Below, piece by piece: positions 17,053 to 24,922 of a DNA stretch of 33,113 nucleotides. A program made the position numbers and the translations under genes. The stretch is from a bacterium (GTDB lineage: Bacteria > Electryoneota > RPQS01). Positions within the stretch are counted from its first letter, which is position 1. The number at the start of each line of letters is the position of its first letter. Under the pieces are notes generated by a model. It was given only the letters and a program-made list of their open reading frames with translations. It ran no database searches and was not told where the DNA came from. The stretch is taken from contig JAHJDG010000012.1 in assembly GCA_018812265.1 (NCBI GenBank), positions 1 through 33,113 of the forward strand, given 5' to 3'.

Positions 17053-17115
17053 TCAAGAAAGAAGGTTCAAGAGATTGAGAAGTGAGGCCGGCAGGAAATC
17101 CGGCGCGGTGTTCAT
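17053..17115 (-). CDS. Possible 20-residue leucine-rich small ORF between miaB and lapA
   Basis: An ATG at 17115 overlaps the miaB stop as ATGA and opens a frame of 20 codons ending in TGA 13 bases before the lapA start. It would encode a short peptide with seven leucines in its last 13 residues (PASLLNLLNLLS). It could be a small membrane peptide or a leader that couples miaB to lapA translation. It has no Shine-Dalgarno of its own beyond what coupling would provide, and it may be chance in a 72-base gap. Confidence 0.25.
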   Translation of the reverse strand: MNTAPDFLPASLLNLLNLLS

Positions 17116-18506
17116 TGAACGCGCAACAAACGCTCGGCGCGAAAGGTGAAGCCCACAAGCTCGGTCAGACGCACGAGGCTCACATCGCCGATCCGATCCC
17201 CGTTCTTGGCGATCACGACCGGACGATAGTCGGGCGTGCGACCCATCCACATGGCGGAGTCTTTGGGAGCCTCACCCTCGACAAGAATCTCGGTCCGCTT
17301 GCCAAGCTGCTCCAGATTGCGCTCGCGGGAAATCCGCTTTTGCAGCGTGTTGAGTCGTTCGAGACGCTCGATCTTCACCGCATCGGGAACGTCATCGTCG
17401 AGCCGCGCCGCCTTGGTTCCGGGACGAGCCGAGTATTTGAAGGTGAACGCCGTATCGTATCGGACTTCCCGAACGAGTTCAAGCGTTTGTTCGAAGTCTT
17501 CCTCGGTCTCGGCGGGAAAGCCGACGATCAGATCCGTCGAGAGCGCGAGCTCCGGCATCCGCTTACGAGCCACGGCAATGATCTTCAGATAATGTTCGCG
17601 CGTGTAGGGACGGTTCATCCGTTCGAGAATCCGGTCGCTCCCCGCCTGTGCCGGAAGATGGAGGAACGGACAGATCTTCGGCTCGCCGGCCATCACGTCC
17701 AGCAGCTGTTCGGAGATGTCGGACGGATGCGAGGTCATATAGCGCACGCGGGCCAGTCCGTCCACCTTCGCCACCGCCGAAAGACAATCGGCGAAGACGC
17801 GATCTTCCCAACGGTACGAATCCACGTTCTGACCGAGCAGCATGACTTCGCGAACACCCTGCCCGACCAGCGCTTCCACTTCCCTCAGGATCGAGGGCAG
17901 CGGACGGGAGCGCTCGCGGCCCCGCGTACGGGGAACGATACAAAAACTGCAGAACTTGTCGCAGCCGCGAATGATGGTCACGAAGGCGGTCACGCCGCCG
18001 TGATGACGAGGGACGACTTCGTCGTAGAGTTCTTCGCGAACGAGCGCAGTTTCGAGCAGTCCGGGTGTGCCGGGTGGAGAAATCAATCGCTCTTCGAGCA
18101 GCGCGGGCAATTTCCGATAGGCGTCGGGGCCGACGACGATATCCACGTAGGGCATGGCATCGAGAATCTCGCGACGGCGGGCTTGTGCGACACAACCGAG
18201 AATGCCGATGACCGTGTGCGGCTTCGTCTTTTTCAGCCGAGCCAGATCGGCCAGTTGTCCGAGCGCGCGCGTCTCCGCGTGTTCACGGACGGCACAGGTA
18301 TTGATGAGCACGACGTCGGCTTCGTCCGGCGAATTCGCGAAGGAGTACCCGGCTTCATTCAAGAGCGATTCGATGGTCTGCGAGTCCGACACGTTCATCT
18401 GACAGCCGTAGGTCCGGATGTAGACGGACGGACCGGCCACCGCCGTTTCGCTGGGGAGTGAAGCCGTTTCCGTGAGATCAGACTCGAATGGGACGAAAGC
18501 GGACAT
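17112..18506 (-). CDS. miaB: tRNA-2-methylthio-N6-dimethylallyladenosine synthase MiaB
   Basis: A 464-residue radical SAM methylthiotransferase that adds the 2-methylthio group to i6A37 of tRNAs. The N-terminal UPF0004 domain has YIRTYGCQMNVSDSQTIES (first cluster Cys), VVLINTCAVREHAETR and IGILGCVAQ. The radical SAM motif is CDKFCSFC near residue 160, followed by IVPRTRGRERSRP, the MiaB-type form that distinguishes it from MtaB and RimO. The C-terminal TRAM domain ends with MWMGRTPDYRPVVI. The first 25 residues before VYIRTYG are extra and lack family similarity. It lies 54 bases after hisS; miaA is not adjacent. Confidence 0.95.
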   Translation of the reverse strand: MSAFVPFESDLTETASLPSETAVAGPSVYIRTYGCQMNVSDSQTIESLLNEAGYSFANSPDEADVVLINTCAVREHAETRALGQLADLARLKKTKPHTVIGILGCVAQARRREILDAMPYVDIVVGPDAYRKLPALLEERLISPPGTPGLLETALVREELYDEVVPRHHGGVTAFVTIIRGCDKFCSFCIVPRTRGRERSRPLPSILREVEALVGQGVREVMLLGQNVDSYRWEDRVFADCLSAVAKVDGLARVRYMTSHPSDISEQLLDVMAGEPKICPFLHLPAQAGSDRILERMNRPYTREHYLKIIAVARKRMPELALSTDLIVGFPAETEEDFEQTLELVREVRYDTAFTFKYSARPGTKAARLDDDVPDAVKIERLERLNTLQKRISRERNLEQLGKRTEILVEGEAPKDSAMWMGRTPDYRPVVIAKNGDRIGDVSLVRLTELVGFTFRAERLLRVQ

Positions 18507-18560
18507 TGTGTATTGTTTCGGTAAAACACGTGGGGCGAATCAGGAGATTCGCCGCCGCGA

Positions 18561-19901
18561 TCACAAAGAGCGGAGCAGTGCTGCGATTTTCGGAACGGCT
18601 TCGGTTCGTGCGAACTCCTGCTGTTCGCCCGTTCGCATATTCTTGACGGCAACAGTTCCCCTTGCGCGCTCGTCGGGTCCGGCCACAATCACCAGTGGAA
18701 TCTCTTGCATATTGGCGTAGGCAAACTGCTTCTTCAGCTTGTCGTCGTCGTACCAGACTTCCACGCGGACACCGGCTTTTCGCAATTCCGCTGCGAGTTC
18801 GAGTGCAAACGGAACCCCTTCGGCATCGAAGCGCGCAATGAGAACTTGCGTGGTCGAAGCGAGCGGCTGGAACTTACCGATTTCGGTCAACGCAGTTTGA
18901 ATGCGGTCGAGGCCGATGGTGGTTCCGGTCGCGGGAACAGACTGCTTCGAGAATGTCGAGACCAAGCCGTCATAGCGGCCACCCCCCGAAAGCGAACCAA
19001 TGTGCGGGTGGTCGGGCAGAACCGTCTCGAAAATCGGGCCGGTGTAGTAGTCGAGACCGCGAGCGAGGAAAGGATCACAAACAATGCTTTGTTCGGGAAC
19101 ACCGAGGCGGACGGCATGGTGGTAGACTTCTCTGATCTCATTCAGAGAATGTCGCACTGTGTCAGTCTTACCAAGTGCATAAGCAACGGCTGTGAAATCC
19201 GCCTGAGCAAGATGTTGCTTTATCACCTCAAACTCAGGATGTTCTCTCAGATGAAAGCCATGTTGCAGGAGTTCCTCAGCGACTCCATCCCAACCTATCT
19301 TATCCAGCTTATCAAAAGCGCGACAAAACGGTATGAAGTACGATTCATCATGCGTCGCCCACATCACTAGATCGAGAAGGAATTTTCTCGACGACAGCCG
19401 AATCTTGAAGTTCTCAAATCCGAGATCGCGCAGCACCTCATAGGTGAGCGCGATGATTTCCGCGTCGGCAAGGAGCGAATCGGTGCCAACGATGTCGGCG
19501 TCGCACTGGACGAACTCGCGGAAGCGGCCCTGCCGGGGCTGCGGACGGTCGGCCCGCCACACCGGTTGAATCTGATAGCGCTTGAACGGCCGCGGCAACT
19601 CGGGATACTGCGCGATCACCCGCGCCAGCGGAACCGTCAAGTCATAGCGCAGCGCGATGGCCGACTCGGCGGATTCCTCCTCCCCGCCCCGCGCCCGCTT
19701 GATCTCATAGATGAGCTTGTCGTTTTCCTCGGACTTGCCGGTGAGAATCTCGAGATACTCGATGGCCGGAGTCTCGAGAGGTTGAAAGCCGTAACGGCGG
19801 TACGCCTCCTCGATGGTCTCGAGAATCCGCCGCCGAGCCAGGAGTTCACCGGGCAGAAAGTCCCGCGTGCCGCGGAACGTACGGGGAGTAATGATCGGCA
19901 A
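18561..19901 (-). CDS. hisS: Histidyl-tRNA synthetase
   Basis: A 446-residue class II synthetase. Motif 1 starts RGTRDFLPGELLARRRILE. The motif 2 region contains RYQIQPVWRADRPQPRQGRF. The HisA motif is ARGLDYYTGPIFE, and GGGRYDGLV lies in motif 3. The C-terminal anticodon-binding domain ends with QEIPLVIVAGPDERARGTVA. The only usable start is the TTG at 19901: a stop lies six codons upstream and no other start fits before the first conserved residues. No Shine-Dalgarno precedes it, and the upstream 20 bases are AT-rich, so initiation may not depend on one. Codons for roughly residues 167-257 are much less GC-rich (47-48% in two 60-base blocks counted) than the flanks (77% in 19501-19560). The 198 bases upstream hold no recognisable T-box or terminator. 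Confidence 0.96.
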   Translation of the reverse strand: MPIITPRTFRGTRDFLPGELLARRRILETIEEAYRRYGFQPLETPAIEYLEILTGKSEENDKLIYEIKRARGGEEESAESAIALRYDLTVPLARVIAQYPELPRPFKRYQIQPVWRADRPQPRQGRFREFVQCDADIVGTDSLLADAEIIALTYEVLRDLGFENFKIRLSSRKFLLDLVMWATHDESYFIPFCRAFDKLDKIGWDGVAEELLQHGFHLREHPEFEVIKQHLAQADFTAVAYALGKTDTVRHSLNEIREVYHHAVRLGVPEQSIVCDPFLARGLDYYTGPIFETVLPDHPHIGSLSGGGRYDGLVSTFSKQSVPATGTTIGLDRIQTALTEIGKFQPLASTTQVLIARFDAEGVPFALELAAELRKAGVRVEVWYDDDKLKKQFAYANMQEIPLVIVAGPDERARGTVAVKNMRTGEQQEFARTEAVPKIAALLRSL

Positions 19902-20099
19902 AGTATAGATAAATTAAATGATTACGTGATTCGAATCCACAGCAATCCGCGAATACTCTTGCTTTGAGAGGCAGGAGTCCGAATTGGCACTGACCCAAAC
20001 ATGTATCATGCAAAATATGCTCAGGAAAATCAAGGGGCTCAGCGAATTCAGTGGTTCCGGGCGAGTAGGGGCATTCGCACCCGAAAAGAGAGTGGCGGG

Positions 20100-21422
20100 T
20101 TATTCGGAAGGAGCGAGGAGGTAGTATTTTCGGCCTTTCTTGTGGCCGATTGCCGAAAGGACGCCGAGGGTAACCAAAGTGGAGAGGCGAATTCGGGCGG
20201 ACGCTTCGGAAATGTCGAATTCGCGGACAACCTGCCCGGTAGTCACGGGATTGTCGCGGTGCTCGATCAGGAAACGAACCCAGCGGTCGCGATCGCGGAA
20301 CAGCGAGGGACGAGCTTCCCGCAGCCGCGAATGAATCCACGTGAGTAGGGCATGAGTTTCCGTTCGAACACTCTTGGGAACGTCGGCCGGCAGATCAACG
20401 ACGTCAATAGATTCATCGTTACAGAGCAGGAACGCCCGTTCGAGAGTGAAGATGAGCTCACGGACGTTTCCCGGCCATTGATGAGTCGTCAAGCGATCCC
20501 TCGCTTCACCGGTCAGTCCGGTGGGAGATGACCGCCGGTGGCGACGACGAAAATCGGCCAGGACGTGGGCTACGAGAGCCGGAATATCCTCCGAACGCTC
20601 GCGAAGGGGCGGAACGAAGAGCGGAACGAGAGCAATGCGGAAGTAAAGGTCCTTTCGGAAATCGCCGGATTCAACCATCTCTTCGAGATTGCAGTTGGTG
20701 CTGCAGATGAGACGGACCGTGACTTTCCGGGACTGAGCCCGGCCGATCTTCTGAACCTCCCCCGAATCGAGAAATCGCAGAAACGCAGCCTGACCGGCGG
20801 GAGCCAGATCGCCGATTTCGTCGAGCAGCAGCGTGCCTCCGTCGGCCGCCTCGATCTTACCCAGCCGTCCGCGCGGTGCGGCTCCCGTGAATGCCCCCGG
20901 TTCATAGCCGAACAGCTCCGCCATCAGCAGTGTGTCGGGAACGGCCGCACAATTCACGGTGATAAGAGGTCCGCTCGCAACCGCGGATGCTTTATGGATC
21001 AGGCGGGCGAAGAGTTCCTTGCCGGTTCCGGTTTCCCCGCTGATCAGAACGGGCACTGTCGTGGGAGCGAGACGCAGCGCGATCTCGACGGCTTGCAGAA
21101 TCACCGGCGATGATCCGATGATCAGTTTGGATGCCAGATCGCGATGGTCCGGCGGGACGGTCCCCTCGCGAAGTTCGCGATAAAGATCCAGCCCGGGGAG
21201 TCCGACCGGAAAAGCTTTGGTGACGAGTTTGGATTTCGGCGAGCCGTCGGCAATGAAAAGTCCCGGTTCGGGAGCAGTACACTGCGTGAACAGAGACTCG
21301 AGAGCTTCCTGCAGAATTCGGGTCTCGACCTCTTGCCGGTCGGCGTCGGCCGGCACGCCCATGTGAGTCCAGAGGCGAATCAGGTTACGACGAAGCTGCT
21401 GTTTCAGATCCTCCGTACTCAT
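20100..21422 (-). CDS. Sigma-54-dependent AAA+ transcriptional activator, non-Fis C-terminus
   Basis: A 440-residue bacterial enhancer-binding protein. The AAA+ core is complete: Walker A GETGTGKE (129-136), the sigma-54 contact loop GAFTGA (176-181), Walker B GTLLLDEIG (195-203), FRKDLYFRI with the arginine finger, and WPGNVREL. The first 100 residues match no receiver, GAF, PAS or PRD domain I recognise. The C-terminus lacks the usual Fis helix-turn-helix. It instead reads VTTGQVVREFDISEASARIR followed by LGVLSAIGHKKGRKYYLL, which looks like a winged helix. It overlaps adenine deaminase as ATGA, the last gene of the hprK-PTS unit, so its activity may follow the phosphorylation state of that PTS. 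rpoN itself is not in the window. Confidence 0.92.
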   Translation of the reverse strand: MSTEDLKQQLRRNLIRLWTHMGVPADADRQEVETRILQEALESLFTQCTAPEPGLFIADGSPKSKLVTKAFPVGLPGLDLYRELREGTVPPDHRDLASKLIIGSSPVILQAVEIALRLAPTTVPVLISGETGTGKELFARLIHKASAVASGPLITVNCAAVPDTLLMAELFGYEPGAFTGAAPRGRLGKIEAADGGTLLLDEIGDLAPAGQAAFLRFLDSGEVQKIGRAQSRKVTVRLICSTNCNLEEMVESGDFRKDLYFRIALVPLFVPPLRERSEDIPALVAHVLADFRRRHRRSSPTGLTGEARDRLTTHQWPGNVRELIFTLERAFLLCNDESIDVVDLPADVPKSVRTETHALLTWIHSRLREARPSLFRDRDRWVRFLIEHRDNPVTTGQVVREFDISEASARIRLSTLVTLGVLSAIGHKKGRKYYLLAPSE

Positions 21423-23137
21423 GACACGGCCAGATCAACGAATTGGAACCGGTCCACGTCCACCAAACCGCGATCCGTCAGCTTGAGATGAGGAATCACC
21501 GGCAACGCCAGAAACGAGAGCGCCATGAACGGCGCGGCCAACCGGCAGCCGATGGAACGGGCCGCTTCGTGCAGACTCTCGATAGCCTTCACGACCGCGG
21601 TGGCGGGCTCACCGGACATCAGTCCGGCAACGGGAAGCGGCAGATGAGCGATCGTCTGTCCGCCTTCCACTACCACGAGTCCTCCCCCCCCATCGGCAAG
21701 GACTTCAACGGCTCGCAACATATCTTCGTCGGAGACGCCGAGACAGATCAGATTATGCGAATCATGGGCAACGGTCGAAGCCAACGCTCCCCGAGTAATC
21801 CCGAAACCGCGCGCGAATCCCTTGCCGACGTTTCCCGTGCAGCCGTGTCTCTCAATAACCAGCAGCTTGGCAATGTCCTGCGTAGTATCGGCCTGCCACG
21901 CTCCGTCACGGACGGGGAGGCGGGCCGTGGAACTGCCGGTAACGATCTGATCGGGGATGACGTCAATGATGCGAATCGCCTCACTCGTCGCGGCAACGGC
22001 CAAGTCGGCGAGAGTGAGTTTGGGAATCCTGACCGAACCCCGCACGGCCGCGGCGGGAACATCACGCAGATCGGATGTGAGCTGTCCGTCCTGCGCAACC
22101 AATATACCGTCTCGCCACACGCGGTGCGGACGGAAGCTTGTGAGGTCCTGAAACGCGACGAAATTCGCTCGCCGTCCGGGAGCGATGGCACCGATGTCCC
22201 GGCGGCCGAAGATGGCGGCGGTATGACTCGACGCCATCGCCACCGCGAGTACCGGATCGAGTCCGCGCGCGACCGCTTTGGTCAGCGTAGCATTCAGATG
22301 ACCTTCGCGGATCAGATCGTCGGCGTGGCGATCGTCGGAGACGAACGCGAAACGATGCGCGCGAGCCGGCGTAACCAGCGGCAGAAGCGCTTCAAGGTTG
22401 CGGGCGGTGGAACCTTCGCGGATGAGAACGTACATGCCGCGGCGGAGTTTCTCCTCGGCTTCCTCGGCGGTGGTGCTTTCGTGATCGGTGGCGATTCCGG
22501 CGGTAACGTAGGCGTTCAGCCACTTGCCGCTCACGCCCGGCGCGTGTCCGTCCACCGGGCGTCCCTCGGCCAAGGCGATCTTTCCCAGCACACTCTCATC
22601 ACCGAAGACGACTCCCGGGAAGTTCATGACTTCGGCCAGACCGAGTACGCGCGGATGCGATAAGAACGGCTTCAAACGTTCGGCGGTCAACTCGGCTCCC
22701 GACGTTTCCATGTGTGTGGCGGGAACGCAGGAAGGCAGCATCACGAATACGTCGAGCGGAACCTTCTCCGTCGCGGCGAGCATGTACTCGATTCCCGCTT
22801 CGCCGCAGACGTTGGCGATCTCATGCGGATCGCAGACGACGGCCCCCGTTCCCCACGGCACCACCGTCCTCGCGAACTCAACGGGAGACAGCAGACTCGA
22901 TTCAATATGAATGTGACCGTCTATCAGGGACGGAGCGAGATAGGCGCCCTTAAGGTCAACAACTTCGCGGGCTTCGTAGTCGCCCAGTCCCACGACGCGG
23001 CCGTCAGCGACGGCCACACTGACGTCCTCGATTTCACAGGAGAGAGTGTTGACGACGCGGCCGCCGCGTAAGAGAAGATCGGCGGGAGTATCACCGCGAG
23101 CGACGGCCAGCAGGCGTTGAAGGCGGGGAATGTTCAT
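21419..23137 (-). CDS. ade: Adenine deaminase
   Basis: A 572-residue amidohydrolase converting adenine to hypoxanthine. The metal site is DGHIHIESS near residue 75. CDPHEIANVCGEAG, FVMLPSCVPATHMETSGAE and FPGVVFGDE are all typical of the AdeC/YicP family, as is DGHAPGVSGKWLNAYVTAGI with its conserved His, then SDDRHADDL with the last metal-binding Asp. The C-terminal domain contains RHGCTGNVGKGFARGFG and VAHDSHNLICLG. Purine salvage is its known role. Its ATG overlaps the mlaD-like stop as TAATG, and its own TGA overlaps the sigma-54 activator start. A purine enzyme inside a PTS-regulatory unit is unexpected. Confidence 0.94.
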   Translation of the reverse strand: MNIPRLQRLLAVARGDTPADLLLRGGRVVNTLSCEIEDVSVAVADGRVVGLGDYEAREVVDLKGAYLAPSLIDGHIHIESSLLSPVEFARTVVPWGTGAVVCDPHEIANVCGEAGIEYMLAATEKVPLDVFVMLPSCVPATHMETSGAELTAERLKPFLSHPRVLGLAEVMNFPGVVFGDESVLGKIALAEGRPVDGHAPGVSGKWLNAYVTAGIATDHESTTAEEAEEKLRRGMYVLIREGSTARNLEALLPLVTPARAHRFAFVSDDRHADDLIREGHLNATLTKAVARGLDPVLAVAMASSHTAAIFGRRDIGAIAPGRRANFVAFQDLTSFRPHRVWRDGILVAQDGQLTSDLRDVPAAAVRGSVRIPKLTLADLAVAATSEAIRIIDVIPDQIVTGSSTARLPVRDGAWQADTTQDIAKLLVIERHGCTGNVGKGFARGFGITRGALASTVAHDSHNLICLGVSDEDMLRAVEVLADGGGGLVVVEGGQTIAHLPLPVAGLMSGEPATAVVKAIESLHEAARSIGCRLAAPFMALSFLALPVIPHLKLTDRGLVDVDRFQFVDLAVS

Positions 23138-24030
23138 TAGAAAAGAACGATCTTATTGCGCAGACCCTTCGTACGGATTTCATGAATCAGCGAATCGGCC
23201 TCGGCCAGAGTCCGATTCAGACGGTGATAGAGTTCATCATTCGTGACGAGCTGCCCGGCCGTTCCTTCCCCGCTCTGGATGCGATCCACGAGCCGGCGAA
23301 TGGAAACGGACAGCTCGGTGAGACGAGTCAGGGCCGTATCGGCGGAGGTGAGGGTGGAGGTGAGCCGGGCTTCGGCAGTTTCTACGGTCGAATGGAGCGA
23401 AGTGAGGGTCTCTTCGAGTTGAGTCAAAATGGAAGTCAGGCGGGCGCGGTTATCGGAGAGCCACTCATTCGTCGTCTGCGCCGCTTCGCGGGACTCGGCC
23501 AGCAGACCGGCGATGTTCTCTTGGTTGGCGGTATCGCCGGCGATGCGATTCAGATTGACGAGCAGTTTGTTGAGGGTGTGGAGGGTGGTCTGGAAGTCGG
23601 CGGAAACCTCTTCGAAGATGGCCACGGCGTCGCTCACACCCAGCGGAGTTTGTCCATTGAGAATCTGGGTGACATCGGCGGGGGGTTCTTTTTCGCCGGG
23701 ATAGATGGACAACACCTTGCCGGCCATGACGGTGGGAGATTCGATGGTGATGCGATAGTCGGAATAGAGCGTCACGCCCTTATCCACCGCCGCCCGCACG
23801 AAGACCTTTCCTTCGTGCAGTTCAATACCGGTGACGCGGCCCTGAACGACACCGTTGGCCAGCACGTTGCTGCCCGGTTCGAGTCCGCCGACGTTTTCAA
23901 AGACTACGACAATATTGTAGCGGGCCGCACGAAGTGAATAGCCCTTGCCCCACATGATGCCGCCCACGAGGATGACGAGTGACAAGAGAACTGCGATGCC
24001 GACCTTAATTTCATTTCGTCGCGAGTCCAA
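23137..24030 (-). CDS. mlaD: MlaD-type MCE domain lipid-transport protein
   Basis: A 297-residue substrate-binding component of a Mla-like phospholipid or sterol transport system. One N-terminal membrane anchor (VGIAVLLSLVILVGGIMWG, residues 10-28) is followed by the MCE domain (about 37-115): VVFENVGGLEPGSNVLANGV, then VTGIELHEGKVFVRAAVD and SPTVMAGKVLSIYPG. The remaining 180 residues are mainly helical, Thr/Leu/Glu-rich and probably coiled coil, as in MCE proteins that form hexameric rings with a helical barrel. The start is a TTG with GAGGAG 6 bases upstream, 3 bases after the EIIB stop. Neither MlaE-type permease nor MlaF-type ATPase genes lie beside it, so partners must be elsewhere. Confidence 0.88.
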   Translation of the reverse strand: MDSRRNEIKVGIAVLLSLVILVGGIMWGKGYSLRAARYNIVVVFENVGGLEPGSNVLANGVVQGRVTGIELHEGKVFVRAAVDKGVTLYSDYRITIESPTVMAGKVLSIYPGEKEPPADVTQILNGQTPLGVSDAVAIFEEVSADFQTTLHTLNKLLVNLNRIAGDTANQENIAGLLAESREAAQTTNEWLSDNRARLTSILTQLEETLTSLHSTVETAEARLTSTLTSADTALTRLTELSVSIRRLVDRIQSGEGTAGQLVTNDELYHRLNRTLAEADSLIHEIRTKGLRNKIVLF

Positions 24031-24033
24031 CGG

Positions 24034-24534
24034 CTACTCCTCGTAGGGTATCGGTTTGGCGACCGGCAGATCCTGGCATACGATCTTGACGCCATGTTTT
24101 TTAAGTTCGGTGAGGGTGGTGCGCTCCCAGTCGGAAAGGAAAAGGTAGGGAAGCAGTTCCTCCCGACCTTCGCGATAGTGCAGACCGCCGAGGGTGAGGG
24201 ATTTCAGCGGAACTCCCAGCTTGACAAGCTTCAGAGCGTCCACCGGCGACTCCACGACCACCATCGCGCGCGTGCCCTTGAAATCGCCGCGAATCCACTG
24301 CTCGGCCACGTCGGACAGCGACCGAACGTCACCGCACAGTTCTTCGGGAATCAGCCCGCGATAGGTGGTGCAGAGGGCCGGATCCTTGCTGACGCGATCC
24401 GAAGCGAGCAGCACGGGCTTCAACCCGAGAGTCTGCCCCCACCCCACCACGACCTGACCATGCAGCAGCCGGTCGTCCACGCGGACGATCGGAAAAAGAA
24501 GCTTGTCCTTCTTGGAGAGCAGGGGCAGGTTCAT
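24034..24534 (-). CDS. PTS EIIB, mannose/fructose/sorbose family
   Basis: A 166-residue IIB domain of the mannose-type phosphotransferase system. The phosphorylation site is His25 in RVDDRLLHGQVVVGWG, the standard VDDRLIHGQV-W motif. The family fold continues with LLASDRVSKDP, AMVVVESPVDALKLVKLGV and LTLGGLHYREG. The ten residues before the motif (LLSKKDKLLF) form a short basic extension. No EIIC or EIID permease gene is present, so this IIB probably does not serve sugar uptake here. A regulatory role is inferred. The ATG overlaps the EIIA stop by four bases (ATGA). Confidence 0.92.
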   Translation of the reverse strand: MNLPLLSKKDKLLFPIVRVDDRLLHGQVVVGWGQTLGLKPVLLASDRVSKDPALCTTYRGLIPEELCGDVRSLSDVAEQWIRGDFKGTRAMVVVESPVDALKLVKLGVPLKSLTLGGLHYREGREELLPYLFLSDWERTTLTELKKHGVKIVCQDLPVAKPIPYEE

Positions 24535-24905
24535 GACGCGCTAAGCTGAATACCGCGGTGTCCGTCGGTTTCGGCAACCTTCATAAGCTCGGCGAACGAG
24601 AGCTTGTCGCGCTTGGTAAAGAAAGAGAAAAGCATGGGCAGATTCACACCCGAGAGGATCGCACAGGATGGATGAGTCTGCTTGAGGGTTTGACAGGCAA
24701 TGTAAGGAGATCCGCCGCAAAAGTCAACAAACACGGCCGTCGGCTGATCGGTCAGGATTGTACCGACCCGCCGGACAATCTCCTCCAACGAAACGCCTTC
24801 GTTGGATACAACGTGAACATCGGTTTGCGGACCCAGTATGGCGACGACCGACTCCATAAGAGTCCGTCCCAACGATCCATGCGTGACGATGATGGCCGCG
24901 TACAT
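24531..24905 (-). CDS. PTS EIIA, mannose family
   Basis: A 124-residue IIA domain of the mannose-type PTS. The active site is His9 in AAIIVTHGSLGRTLMES. VFVDFCGGSPYIACQ corresponds to the conserved DLFGGSP region, and LSGVNLPMLFSF matches the family's GxNLPML motif. In complete systems IIA takes phosphate from HPr and passes it to IIB. Here it lies 17 bases after hprK, which in other bacteria phosphorylates a serine of HPr, but no HPr or enzyme I gene is in view. It is translationally coupled to EIIB. Confidence 0.93.
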   Translation of the reverse strand: MYAAIIVTHGSLGRTLMESVVAILGPQTDVHVVSNEGVSLEEIVRRVGTILTDQPTAVFVDFCGGSPYIACQTLKQTHPSCAILSGVNLPMLFSFFTKRDKLSFAELMKVAETDGHRGIQLSAS

Positions 24906-24922
24906 GGCGATGGCCTTGAACC

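Noticed and set aside
19902-19907. TATACT as the hisS -10 box
   Set aside because: It directly abuts the TTG start, so RNA would begin inside the gene, and there is no -35 at the right distance.
19928-19937. GATTCGAATC resembling a tRNA T-loop
   Set aside because: A 10-base palindrome without flanking T-arm stem, acceptor stem or anticodon arm; not a tRNA.
19984-20000. TTGGCAC resembling a sigma-54 -24 element on the plus strand
   Set aside because: No GC-containing -12 element at the required spacing and no plus-strand gene downstream.
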